DNA from: Vigna angularis
Lineage: Eukaryota; Streptophyta; Magnoliopsida; Fabales; Fabaceae
Assembly (NCBI RefSeq): GCF_016808095.1
Contig: NC_068979.1
Coordinates: 18,382,501 to 18,446,500 of the forward strand
Length of the DNA stretch: 64,000 nt
Direction of reading: 5' to 3'
Shown piece by piece: positions 21,661 to 32,999 of the stretch (positions are counted from its first letter, which is position 1; the number at the start of each line of letters is the position of its first letter). The notes under the pieces were generated by a model that was not told where the DNA came from, did not search any database, and worked only from the letters and a program-made list of their open reading frames with translations. The position numbers and the translations under genes are program-made.

Positions 21661-22429
21661 ATAAGTATTAAATCTAAAATAAACAAATTTCAATTTGTAT
21701 TCACTTGTTTTTTCAATTTAACATGTTAATATATCTCATTTGTATTCTCCCTTTCTTTTTCAATTTAAGTATATTTGCAACCTTTTTTTTTCCTTCAATC
21801 CGACATTCTTCTCGGTTGTCAAATGGTCCCACAGAATTTCACATTCCTACATTTCACCAGTAACTTATTTATTAAATTATAATTATTTTATTTATAAAAT
21901 AAGTAAAATATACACGTTAAGAGATTCATTTATACCCTTATTTTCGAAATACTTTTTGATAATATAAGTAAATTTCTTTTACTGAATTCTTATATAATAT
22001 TTATTTTGTAGGCGTGGTAAACGTGAGGAATTTATACATTTTGGATTAATGGAAAGTTGAAAAATTGATATGAAATTAAAGTAGTGATTTAATTGGTGTG
22101 ATTTGGTTAGATTAAGTGAATACAAATCAAAGAGAGATAGTTGTCGTAATTAAATAAAATTGAATTAGAAAGAGATTTTAAGAAACAAAGAGCGAAAAAA
22201 AGATGAAAATTAGAAAGATTGGGCAAGTAAATATTTTTACAACAATGCTATCTATATTAAAAAAGTTAATTTATTTTGGCGTTAAAAACACCATATAACG
22301 TTAAAAAAGTACTCGATTTTAATTTATTTTATACTATAAACATTTTTTAGTTAAGAAAATATAAACGGTTACATTAAAAGTTTACTATATTCTAATTTAT
22401 TTTATATTATATATAAATATAATTTTTGG
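21661..22429. other. AT-rich intergenic DNA
   Basis: No coding or repeat structure recognised. Confidence 0.5.
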
Positions 22430-23570
22430 CTTAAATACCTTGAATTTATTAAATTTAATTCTAATATTTGTTTTTATTTGTTTAAATTTTTGTTAATTTT
22501 ATTTAATTTGATTTTTTTTTCTAATGTCCCGATGAACAATCTCTACAACATGTAATTATATAGTTGTTTTTACCGGTGAACAATGTCTATAACATGTAAT
22601 TATATAATTTTTTTAGTTTTTTTTAAATATATTTACATGTTCTCTGAGTATTGTATCACATGTCAGTGTTACATGTTAGGATCCATGTTTTATATTCAAT
22701 TTAATTCTTATATTTATTATCTTTTTCAATTTAGTCTAATTTCTTTTAAAAATAGAACAATTTTATCTTATATTAGATATATTTATTAAAATTTACATTT
22801 TTATTAAATATGTTTAATTTAGTATTATGGTTAGTTTAAAATTAAAACAATGATTTTAAGAATAAGAATTAATACATTGATTTAAAATTTTAAGAGGTTA
22901 AAAATCACATTTAATTTTTTTTATTTTTAAAATTTGTGAAAGGTTAAAAAGTGAAGAGTAACACTATTATAATTTTATCACATGTGATTTTTAAAATTTT
23001 AAGAGATTAAAAAGTGATAAGTAACACCATTATTAATTTTATCACATGTGATTTTTTGAATTTTAAGAAGTTAAAAAGTGAAGAATAACATCATTACAAA
23101 TTTTAAATGAATGGTGTTAATACTTATTCTTAAAAATTTCTTTTTAATTTTAAACCAACTGTAATAATAAACCAAAAGTATTTAATAAAAAATGTAAATT
23201 TTAATAAAATTACATATCATTTATATAAAACTAAATTTAGTATCAACTTGAACCTGAATAAAATTTCTCTATTTAAAAAAAAAAAAAGTCACGACAAAAT
23301 TGAACAAAAATAAGACTATAAAACGGATTCTGAAACATGTCATTGTTATGTTAGCTTAACATATTGACAATTTTTTTAAATTAAAAAGAAAATCCAAAAT
23401 GACACAGCAGTTCCCAGTCCGTTAATTATTTAGTTAACATTAGAAAAATATTTGAACAAAATTAAAAAAATAAGAATTAAATTAAAATTATATATTAAAA
23501 TTAAATTAAATAAACAAAAATAGGAATTAAATTAATATTTAAGCTATATTTTTTATGTAAAAAACCATAT
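22430..23570. repeat. AT-rich foldback element with tandem core
   Basis: The left arm (about 22430-22850) and right arm (about 23130-23570) are imperfect inverted copies. For example, a block with AAAATTTACATTTTTATTAA (22787) is opposed by AATAAAAAATGTAAATTTTA (23185), and both outer edges read GGCTTAAATA-like when oriented inward. Between the arms about three copies of a ~65-bp unit (TTAAAAAGTGAAGAGTAACA-like, ATTTTATCACATGTGATTTT) lie at 22937-23105. No ORF. It is probably a non-autonomous inverted-repeat transposon. Confidence 0.5.
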
Positions 23571-23811
23571 AAGCACGATGCTTTAACAAAAAACAGGTGT
23601 TTGATGATACAAAGAAAATTACTTTTAATAATATAACATAACATATTACTATTTTAAATTAAAAAAATAATAATAATTAAAATATTAATATAATTAGTTG
23701 TCTAAGCACTAGCTTTTTCTTTTTTTATGAAAAGATGAGATATAAAATTTAGGGATGAAAAATAGCTCATATGAGGTGGTCATGGGATCTTCACGTTGGA
23801 GCAAGCTAGCC

Positions 23812-24136
23812 TATTAGGTTTCTACTTAGGAAACCCAACCACAATGCACTTTTATAGGAAACCCAACTACAATGCACTCTCACCCAGAACACTGAAAGAA
23901 TTTTGTTATTCACAAGTAATTACAATGTACATGCCACGAGAGCATAACCTCTTTCAATAGAGTTCCAAGAACTCGTTATGTATCTTACAATCACCCAAAA
24001 AGTCCTCCACCCTATTCTAACAAAGGTATTTAAAATATCAGCTTTTCCCGCCCACTTACTAACAGCCACTTAATCATTAAGACAGTTAAGTCACCTAGTT
24101 CTCTCCCTCCTCCTGTAAACTAACCAGGGTTTATCA
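23812..24136 (-). repeat. 3' LTR of element D
   Basis: 325 bp. It is similar to 28698-29011 but with an internal duplication of GGAAACCCAAC (23830 and 23859) and a TA in place of the terminal TG. On the minus strand a purine-rich GGGGCGGTGGGTAA precedes it. Confidence 0.88.
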
Positions 24137-24139
24137 TTA

Positions 24140-27100
24140 CCCACCGCCCCATGTTCAACCTTGTCCTCAAGGTTGAATTCTAGGTATTGATCATGTATGG
24201 TAATGACATTCTCCCATGTTGCTCCATCACGACCTCCTTCTTGCAACTTAACCAGCACTTGTGGAACTTCCTTGTCTCCCCTTCTGATTTGCCTTCAGTC
24301 AAGAACCTTAGTAGGCCAATAAGATGGCCCTTCCCCCTGTAGATCTTCAGGCAGCTCCTTCTCTACAGTCATGTCTCCCACTGCCTTCTTCAATTGGGAA
24401 GCATGGAAAACCGGGTGTATACGAGCTGATGTTGGTAGCTGGAGTTTATAGGCCACTATCCCCACCTTTTTTTCAACTTGGTACGACCCATAATATCGTG
24501 TTGCCAGCTTAGTGTGTAGTTTAGATGGCATCGATGTCTGTCTATGTGGCCTAATCTTGAGATATACCCAATCTCCCTCTTCAATATCTGTTGTCCTCCT
24601 TTTCTTATTGGCTTGTTTGACCATGAGTTCTTATGCCCGTACTAAATGAAACTTCAATTGTTTCAAAGCTTCGTCTCGTGTCTGTAATTCTTGAGCAACT
24701 GCTTCCACAGCCGTTTCCCCTAGGATAAACCTGTGTAATGATGGGGGCTGTCGGCCATAAACCACCTCGAATGGAGTACATTTCGCAGCTCCTTGGAAAC
24801 TGGTGTTATACTAGTATTCCGCCAAAGGGTAGAATGCAACTCCACCCCTTCGGTTGTTCCGAACAAAAGCAACATAAATATCCCTCCAAAACTCTATTTA
24901 ATACTTCTGTCTGCCCATCTGTTTCCGGATGGTAAGCCGTGCTCATTTGCAGCTGAGTTCCTTGTCTCTTGAATAATTCCTTCCAGAAAATACTCAGGAA
25001 CAAAGGGTCGCGGTCACTTACCACCGAAGCTGGTATTCCATGTAATCGGATCACTTCCCTTATGAATACATCAACTATGGTACGTGCCGAATATAGGTGT
25101 TTCAGTGGCACGAAATGGCCATATTTGCTTAGGCGATCAACTAATACCATCACTGCATCAAACCCATTCGACTTTGGTAGTTTAACTATGAAATCCATGT
25201 TGATTTCTTCCCACACAACATTTGGAATAGGTAGTGGCTGCAGCAGACCCTGAGGAGAAGACGTGAGGTACTTATGCTACTGACACACCAAGCAACTCGC
25301 CACATAATCTGTCACCGTCTTTTTCATTCCCACCCAGTAAAGTGACTGAGCCACCTTCCTATAGGTTCTGTATATCCCCGAATGTCCCCCAGTCTGGGTT
25401 AGGTGGAACTCGGCCAGAAGGTTTGGAATCCATGTTGACTGGGCTGATACCACCAACCTCCCTTTGTAATGCAGCCTCTCATTTTCTAGCGTGAAAGGAG
25501 GATGGGAGTCTGGGTTTTTCTTGATGTCCTCCACTATCTTCCTTAGATAAGCATCTTCCTCTACCTCCTTCATCACCTCTTCAAAACTCTGCCAGTAGGG
25601 TTTGGACAACACCTTCAGTTCTTTATCCCCTTCTTCCGATTCCTCCACTGGACAGGGCATCTACTACTCTGTTATTCTTGTCGGCTTTATAAACTATTTC
25701 GAAATCATACCCAAGCAGTTTGGCCAGCCAATTTTGCTGGTTTTGGGTCGTAATTCTTTGCTCCAGCAAATGTCGCAAGCTTTTTTGGTCGATGTGCACT
25801 ACAAACCGCTGTCCCAACAAGTAAGGACGCCAATCTTGTATGGCCATCGCCAGTGCCATAAGTTCTTTCTCGTAGATCGATTTGTTTAATGATCCAACAG
25901 ATAAAGCTTTGCTAAAGTACGCTATAGGCCTCCTGTCCTGTGTCAAGACCGCCACAACTCCTCCTCCCGAGGCATCACATTCTATGTGGAATGGCTTCTC
26001 AAAATCTGGTAACATCAATACGGGTGTTGTGGTCACTACTTCCTTCAATCGTCTCATCGCCTCTTCCGCCCTCTCATTCCACTTGTACTCCCTTTTCTTC
26101 AATAATTCGGTCAAGGGTTTAGCCACTTTGCCATAGTCTTTGACGAACCGACGGTAATATCCCGTTAACCCAAGGAACCCCCTCAATGCTTTCACATTCC
26201 TCGGCCTTTCCCATTCTACCACTGCTTTAACTTTTCCTGGATCCATCTCTACCCCCTTCTCTGAGATCAAGTGGCCTAAGTACCCAATCTGGACTCTTCC
26301 AAATTCGCTTTTCTTCTTATTGGCGACCCAACAATTCTCCTCCAACCTCCTCAGCACCATCCCTACGTGTTTCATATGCTCAGCCCATGTTTGGCTGTAA
26401 ACCAGAATGTCGTTGAAGAAGACCAAGACAAATCTCCTTATGTAAGGTTGCAGCAACTCGTTCATCGTGCTTTGAAAGGTCGATAGGGCATTGGTCAAGC
26501 CAAATGGCATTACCACGAATTCATAATGCCCCAAATGTGTTCTAAAGGTTGTCTTTGGTATATCTTTCTCCCCCCCATGCGTATATGGTGATATCCAGAT
26601 TTTAGGTCCACCTTGGAGAAGTATCTCGCTCCTCTCAACTCGTCTAGCAACTCTTCTATAACTGGGATGGGGAACTTGTCGGGGATAGTGGCGCGATTCA
26701 AGGCTCTGTAGTCCATACAAAATCTCCAAGAGTCGTCCTTCTTCTTCACCAGTATAACAGGACTGGAATACGGGTCGGTACTTGGCCGAATCACCCCGGT
26801 TTGTAGCATGTTCACTACCTGCTTTTCTATCTCATTCTTCAGGATATGTGGGTATCTATATGGTCTTACATTTATCGGGTCTACTCCCTCCTTCAAGGGT
26901 ATCTGGTGTGCCATACGTCTTTCGGGTGGCAACCCATTAAATTCTTGAAACACCCTTGTATGCTGGTTCAACAATTCATCCATCTCCCTTCTTTGGTCCT
27001 CTGTTATTCCCTGTTCTTTAATTTCACCATCCCCCTTCTCCATCTCACCCAATTCCCAGACTAACATCCATGCCTCTGCCTCCTTTATTTTTAATAGCGC

Positions 27101-27544
27101 CTCTGGAGTCACCAAGCTTCTGGCTAGTTTAGGATCCCCCTTAATAGTCACCTCCTTACCCTCTTAGCTGAAGGTCATCGTCAGGTTGCTCCAATCCAGA
27201 GTCACCTTCCCCAGAGTAGCTAACCATTCTACCCCTATAATCATATCCACACCTCCTAAGTCAAACAAGTGCACTCTAGTCGTGACCTCCACGTCCCCTA
27301 TGCGAATCTGCACCCCTTCACAGCAACCTTGGGTCTCCTTCTTCCACCCATCCCCCAAACTAACCAGGTAAGGCTTAGTGTCCGTCGTGGTCAACCCTAG
27401 TTCCTCCATCAGTTCTCTATTAATGAAGTTGTGACTAGCTTCACTATCAACTAATACTATCACCCTTCTTCCCCTAATCTCTCCTTGCAACTTCATCGTC
27501 TTGGCGTGCGTCAGGCCCCTTGCAGAACACGCCAAGAGTTCCAT
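24140..27544 (-). pseudogene. Pol of element D: protease, RT, RNase H, integrase, chromodomain remnant
   Basis: Protease at 27544-27164 has VLVDSEASHNFI, where DSG has become DSE. RT at 27151-26510 has [28 protein letters not shown] and [16 protein letters not shown] shift in a run of C near 26570 moves the rest to another frame (26729-25623). There the catalytic block reads FVLVFFNDILVYS, an Asn replacing the first Asp. RNase H follows (IECDASGGGV, YEKELMALAMAI, VHIDQKSLRHLL). Integrase shows the HHCC finger (HSGIYRTYRK, SCLVCQ at 25277), [18 protein letters not shown] and [13 protein letters not shown], and a further shift near 24830. The C-terminal part (24624-24150) has PVFHASQLKKA and an ATWENV...FNLEDKV chromodomain-like tail after a stop at 24292. 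Confidence 0.9.
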
Positions 27545-28651
27545 CTACAATTGGGTCATTTTCGACTCACTAGTGGTTTCGTTCTCCTCTTCATCCTTCG
27601 CCAAGATCAACATTCTCAGACTCCTTTCTGGGCATTGATGTCCAGGTCCGAAAGGCCCCCCACACCTGAAACACTTGCCCTCTTCCCTACTTTTCACATA
27701 TTCAGTGTAAGGTAAGTTGCAGATGTTTCGGCCTCTATTTTCGACACTATTCGATGTCGTCCCACTCGCTTGGGTAAATTCTCTTCGCCCCGACCCACTA
27801 CTCTCCGTTGAGCCCGTTCGGCCAGAATTTTGATGTATTGGTTCAGCACGGGACACCGTCCCGATCGGCCTAGTCCAGTTCAACATGTTTTTCCCCATTG
27901 CTCCTGTTTTCGCACCTACATGCAATGCTTCCTCATCGCGCGCGATGTGTATCGCGACCATCAACTCCTGAGGGTCAAGTAATCGCACCTGGCTGCGTAT
28001 CGGCTCCTGCAATCCACCCATGAAATATCCCAGCAGAATTTCCTCTGGTAGCTTCGACGTTTGTCCTACCAAGATTTCGAATTCTTTGATAAATTCGTCC
28101 ACCGTTCCGGTTTGCTTGACAGTGGTCAACCTTTCAAAGATGTTTCCCCTGCTTCTTTCCCCAAATCATGCTACCAAGGCTTCCTTCAGTCCCTCCCAAG
28201 ATCGATTCTTGGCCTTCTCCTTCCAAAAGCGGAACCAATACCCGACACTGCCCTCCATACTTATCTATGGCAGCTGCAACTTCTCGTCATCTTCCTCTAC
28301 TCCTTGTAAGTCGAAGAAGCAATCGACTCTGTGGATCCAATTGAGTGGATCTGGTCTTTCAAATGTGGGCAATTTGACCCTCTTCTTCCAATTCGGAGGG
28401 TGCTCGCGTCTTCTGATTCTTCCTCCCCCCTGGTTCTCGTCTTGTACATTTGCATTGATCGAAGATTGACTATCCTCCGTCTGGTGATGTCGCCCTCCCA
28501 AAATCCTCATGATTTCCTTCAGTTCTTGACGAATCGCACCCGTATCTTGGCGTAGCGCTCCCGTCTCCGCCTTAATCCCGTAAATTGCAATTTCTACCGT
28601 TTCCAATCGTCCCTCCATCACATTGAATCGTCTGTCAACTCTTCCCTCCAT
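27545..28651 (-). pseudogene. Gag of element D
   Basis: N-terminal part at 28651-28265 starts MEGRVDRRFNVMEGRLETVE and includes VKLPTFERPDPLNWIHRVDC, typical of chromovirus gag. A frameshift near 28265 and a TGA at 28166-28168 disrupt the middle. The frame resumes at 28129 (TVDEFIKEFE, EILLGYFMGGL) and ends with a CCHC zinc knuckle, CFRCGGPFGPGHQC, near 27640. Gag and protease frames adjoin at 27545/27544. It normally forms the particle shell; here it is broken. Confidence 0.88.
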
Positions 28652-28697
28652 TGATATCCCACACTCTTCTCCTTCGATCCGACAGGTCGGACCAAAA

Positions 28698-29011
28698 TGT
28701 TAGGTTTCTAATTAGGAAACCCAACCACAATGCACTCTCACACACACAGAACACCAGAAAGAATGAAAGAATTATGTTATTCACAAGTAATCACAATGTA
28801 CAATGAATGCCACACAAGTATAACCTCTCTCAACAGAGTTCCAAGAACCCGTTACGTATCTTACAATCACCCAAAAGTCCTCCACCCTATTCTAACATAG
28901 GTATTTAAAATACCAGCTTTTTTCGCCTACTTACTAACAGCCACTTAACCGTTAAGACAGTTAAGTCACCTAGTTCTCTCCCTCCTCCTGTAAACTAACC
29001 AGGGTCTATCA
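28698..29011 (-). repeat. 5' LTR of element D
   Basis: 314 bp from TGTTAGGTTTC to GGTCTATCA on the plus strand. On the minus strand TTTTGGTCCGACCTGTCGG follows at once and is the probable primer-binding site; I do not assign the tRNA. Confidence 0.88.
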
Positions 29012-29906
29012 TAGTCTCACAATATCTTATTGACCTTTTTGACCAACTTGCCTTCCATTTCTCAAAACCCACCATAATTTCAACCCTCATAAATCAAATT
29101 ACACGAACAATCATAATAATTATTTTAAAAAATATACATTAATTGTTTTTAAAATTTTGACAATGCAATAACTTTTACTCTTCTAAATTTGTAAATAATA
29201 TACTTTGTTTCTTAATAGTAGATAGCAAATGATTCAAATTGAAAGCTTGTCATGAGTAAACAAAGCAAATATGTTGCAGTAGTGACCTTAACAAAAACCC
29301 CTAGAAAGAAAGACAATTAATTGTGTTCATTTGTTAAAAATAACAAATTTGTGTTCATTTTTCTCCGGAGTTGCTTTCATTCTGAGGAGTATACCCAAGC
29401 AGGCTAAGCAGCCACTAGCGCTCTTTCCTAGTATTTTAGTGAGAAGAAAAACTTTATCAGGCACATGGTCTCACCTATTTCAATTGTGAGAAATAACATT
29501 CAAGACTAAAAGAAAATCAACAAATCGATAAGAAGGATCAATTTATCCAGGATTGTCGGTGGGAACCAGGTTATCTTCTCTGTCTCCATTGCCACTTACT
29601 CCATTCAATTCAAATGATACTTATATCAAACAAATAACATTCATCTGCGTAAGGAGAAATTTGGGCATCATCAAGAATATTGGATCACCAATGGGAAACA
29701 TCCCAAAATTGAAATCACTGTCACTAATGAAGTTTTTTATAACGGGGCATGAATGTCCAGAAAAAGCCACCAACACCTTGTAGACAAGACCAGCTAATAC
29801 AATAACACAAGAACACATAAGGATTTGATAGGGCATTTTTTCAAATATGCCCTTAAGTTGCAAATCAACTTTCTAATCATCCCCAGATATTCCCAAAAAT
29901 TTTATT
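29012..29906. other. 3' flank of the SMO2 gene
   Basis: No recognised gene. On the minus strand AATAAAAT at 29895-29902, just after the SMO2 stop, is a possible polyadenylation signal. An 80-codon minus frame at 29863-29621 resembles nothing I know and probably lies in the 3' UTR or beyond. Confidence 0.4.
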
Positions 29907-32698
29907 CTAATTGTTCTTTAGCTCGCTACTGTCTTCAATTTGTGTGCTCTTCAATGCTTTCAACTTTCTGTAGCCTACATCAGTTCCAAATATCCTAATA
30001 CGACAGCAAAAATGTCGTGTACCATTGTCAGTATGTCAGTTACCAAAATTTCAGGGCATTAATGCCTCACAATTTGTTAGTAAGCTACTTTAGATTCTAA
30101 CCATCATGAAACAAAAATAATTCTTTAAGAGCTACATGTTCAATACTTACCAGTCCATGTAAGTGAAAGTCGAAGAATAATTTCCAGACTTCGTGTACAG
30201 CAAACGGTGATGATAGTCGTGAAAATCAGCTCTGAAAGTGATGATACAAAGTTTAACGATAGGCACAATAGCAGAATAAACCAAATGGCTGGTGTCTAGA
30301 GCAGGAGAAGGAAATTCACACTCACCCCCCATACAACGGAAGGAAGTTCGAAAGACTCCATGGAAAATGGTATCCACAATGAGCCTCAACTGTCTCTAGG
30401 ACTCTCAGAACCATCCATAACCAGAGAGTTATCAAGTGGGGCCCAGTGATGGCAGGACCAAAAATGGTAGCAAACCCAAGGAAAAGTATCTCCGCAGGAT
30501 GAGCATATTCAGAAGTAAGACCAAACGGTGTAGCATACCTTCACAATATTGCAAAACCCTATAGTAGTCTATGGATAAGAAATATAATAAAAGGTAAAAT
30601 CCATTACACAAAAATAAACTTACTCGTGATGAACACTGTGCACATGCTTGTATAGCCATTTTGTGTGCAATATTCTATGTCCCCAGTAGAATATAAAGTC
30701 CTCCAAAATGAAGTAAAAGATTATTTGAGTTAGAACTGTTTTCCTGCAGAAAAAATCCAATCTTGCAAAATAAGCTTAACAGAAGCACATTCCAGACATA
30801 TTTACTTTGAGAGCTCCTAACACAGGACTCCTATGTTTAGAATAATGACAGTGCTCAAAAGAACCTGAATGTACCAGGACGGTAGGGGAAGACTACTCCG
30901 CATGCCCATGTATGAGAAAACGGGATATGAAAAAATCATAACAGGTAGATTGACACCAAAATGGTAAAGCAACAGGCGAACAATGCATTTCTCCTGAGCT
31001 GCAGGACTATTATTTTTTGCCTGCAAGAAAAGAAGATTAGCAACAACAGTAAATCTTACTCACTAATTGAACGAGGCCACAGGTACAGAAAAAAGGACCA
31101 AGAGAAAGAGGACTAATGAGTAACCATACTAAGTGCCATACAATAAAAGCAAGAAAATTGATTGCATATCAAGACCAGGCAAAATTTAACTTCTAGTTTC
31201 TTTTCACTAAATTTTGCATATTTACGGCTGATAAAAAAATGTAGCTACATATTATCATTTCTACCATTATCAGGGAGGTTCAATCAATACATCATCTAAA
31301 CATGGCATGAACATGTCTAAGAAAATTGTGTTACATATTTTGAATGAAAATGTTTTGTTTGAATCAGCCAATTCAAATGCGGGCGTCAATACCAAAAAGC
31401 ATTGTTATAACATCAAAACATGTAAGACATACAAATAAGGAAAAAGAAATCGAAAACCGAAATCTCTAGGGAATTCTTCACTTGGACAGACCAGGACAGC
31501 ATTGTTCTCAGCACAAAGGAAACAATGTAAAGGAAATAATTGAATGAATACAAGGTGCAAGGGAAGGAACACGTATATCAAGTGAAAGCAAACAATATTG
31601 GAGCAGTTTACTTTTGCCATGACTGATGCTCATTTTAAATAGAAAAGCAGCAAAAGGTACTGGATTTCCATTTTCCATAACAAAATAAGGAATCATCCAA
31701 CACTGAGATAACAACAACCATCAACAAGAGCAGACCTGAATTTTGTAATTGCTCATCCACCCTGCCCTCTCAAGCCATATAAAGGGAAGTCCAGACAAGA
31801 AGAAAACACTCTCATGTAGAAAGAAACTTCCCAAACACGCCAGTTGAAAGTCACTGAAATGTGTGATTAAGTACTGCAGCACAAAGAGAGCGAGAGATTA
31901 AGTAAGAGAGAGAATGGTATTCCCAAAAAAGAGAAAAGGACCAGACATCAATTCCAATTTCGGTAAACAGTACAAACTATGTAACCATGCAATCTACAGG
32001 ACCGCAAAGAGTCTAAAGCCAAAAGGCCAAAAAACCAACAATGCAAGAGAAATGACGTCCGTGAACATGCTAAATTATGTGTTCCAGCAAGGAAAGGTAC
32101 CTTCACTAACATTTGCTTTACACGCTAAATATTGAACATTGAAAAAATGCATTTTATATTCCAAACCTAATATGACAAGCAGGGGAATATTTCATAAGTA
32201 TAAGCGGATTACCAAACTCTTTCAATAATTAACACATTAACACATACGCATCTAAAAATCAAACAGAGCGCTGGATACGTCAACACAGTCCGCACAAACT
32301 CCAGGAATCTATTTCACGTGGCGATAACGACGAGGCAACACAAATCAGGAGCGGAAAGTGAAAAGCATAATTTAAAAAATGAAATACACTACAATGATCT
32401 ACAGGAACAATTGAAGTTCCAAATACAGCAATGAGGCATCATTAGGCATAGTATCAAGAACACAATCAATCAATAAATAAATCAATCAATCAAGCCAGCA
32501 CGGTTTATGATTCCTAAACAAAGCCAATAATGTACACGCTCTCTTCATCTACATCAAGAACCAGAGAAGTAGCATGGATTAAATCAAAGGACGAATCCAT
32601 CGGTGGAATTGGAAAAGCTAACGGAAGCAAAAAAGCGTCGACAATTCAAGAAAATGAAAAGGGAGAACCTGCCAGCCAGATTCGAGAAGCGAAGCCAT
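29907..32698 (-). CDS. SMO2: Sterol 4-alpha-methyl oxidase, SMO2 type (methylsterol monooxygenase)
   Basis: Seven exons on the minus strand: 32698-32669, 31873-31736, 31020-30875, 30743-30624, 30538-30326, 30231-30151 and 29994-29907, all with GT/AG introns. They total 816 nt and encode 271 residues with no stop, close to the length of Arabidopsis SMO2. The start MASLLESGWQ and the body (NSPAAQEKC, GHRILHTKWLYKHVHSVHHE, FGLTSEYAHPAEIL) match SMO2 rather than SMO1. Three His clusters of the membrane di-iron hydroxylase family are present: HRILH (127-131), HSVHH (140-144) and HDYHH (220-224). Several hydrophobic segments fit an ER membrane enzyme. The family removes the 4-alpha-methyl group of 24-ethylidene sterol intermediates in phytosterol synthesis. 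The usual GTDKGYR near the C terminus reads GTDVGYR. The copy looks intact. Confidence 0.93.
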
Positions 32699-32724
32699 AG
32701 ACGAGAGGCGGTGAGAGAGAAAGC

Positions 32725-32728
<4 letters not shown>

Positions 32729-32776
<48 letters not shown>

Positions 32777-32801
32777 AAGACAATGTCTGTGTGCGTGCGA
32801 A

Positions 32802-32876
<75 letters not shown>

Positions 32877-32888
32877 AAGAGAGAGTGG
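32729..32888. repeat. GA/CT microsatellite in the SMO2 5' leader/promoter
   Basis: Two long GA runs (about 32731-32767 and 32804-32869) separated by a TGTCTGTGTGCGTGCG segment, starting about 33 bp upstream of the SMO2 ATG. On the gene's sense strand they are CT runs, as often seen in plant 5' UTRs and core promoters. A TTTATAC element on the minus strand near 32930 could be a weak TATA box. No clear transcription start can be fixed. Confidence 0.8.
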
Positions 32889-32999
32889 ATGCAGAGTTGC
32901 TTTGTGGTGTGAGGTTGCGGTGTGTGTATAAATGAGAAGAGAGCAATAGGCCACAGAACCAAACAAGTGAAGACAGACTGTAATAACCAATAATCATGC

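Larger units (their letters stand above)
23812..29011 (-). mobile_element. LTR retrotransposon D, Ty3/gypsy chromovirus, degenerate
   Basis: LTRs at 28698-29011 (5') and 23812-24136 (3') flank a gag-pol region on the minus strand. The domain order is gag, protease, RT, RNase H, integrase, chromodomain-like end, which is the gypsy order. Flanking 5-mers TAGCC (23807-23811) and TAGTC (29012-29016) match at 4 of 5. Multiple stops, frameshifts and two active-site changes show it is inactive. About 5.2 kb, a complete length for a short chromovirus. Confidence 0.92.

Noticed and set aside
29621..29863. 80-codon minus-strand ORF downstream of SMO2
   Set aside because: Hydrophobic but matches no family I recognise and lies where the SMO2 3' UTR or flank should be.
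32584..32997. ORFs rich in Leu-Ser repeats across the GA/CT tract
   Set aside because: They are translations of a microsatellite in several frames and overlap the SMO2 5' leader.
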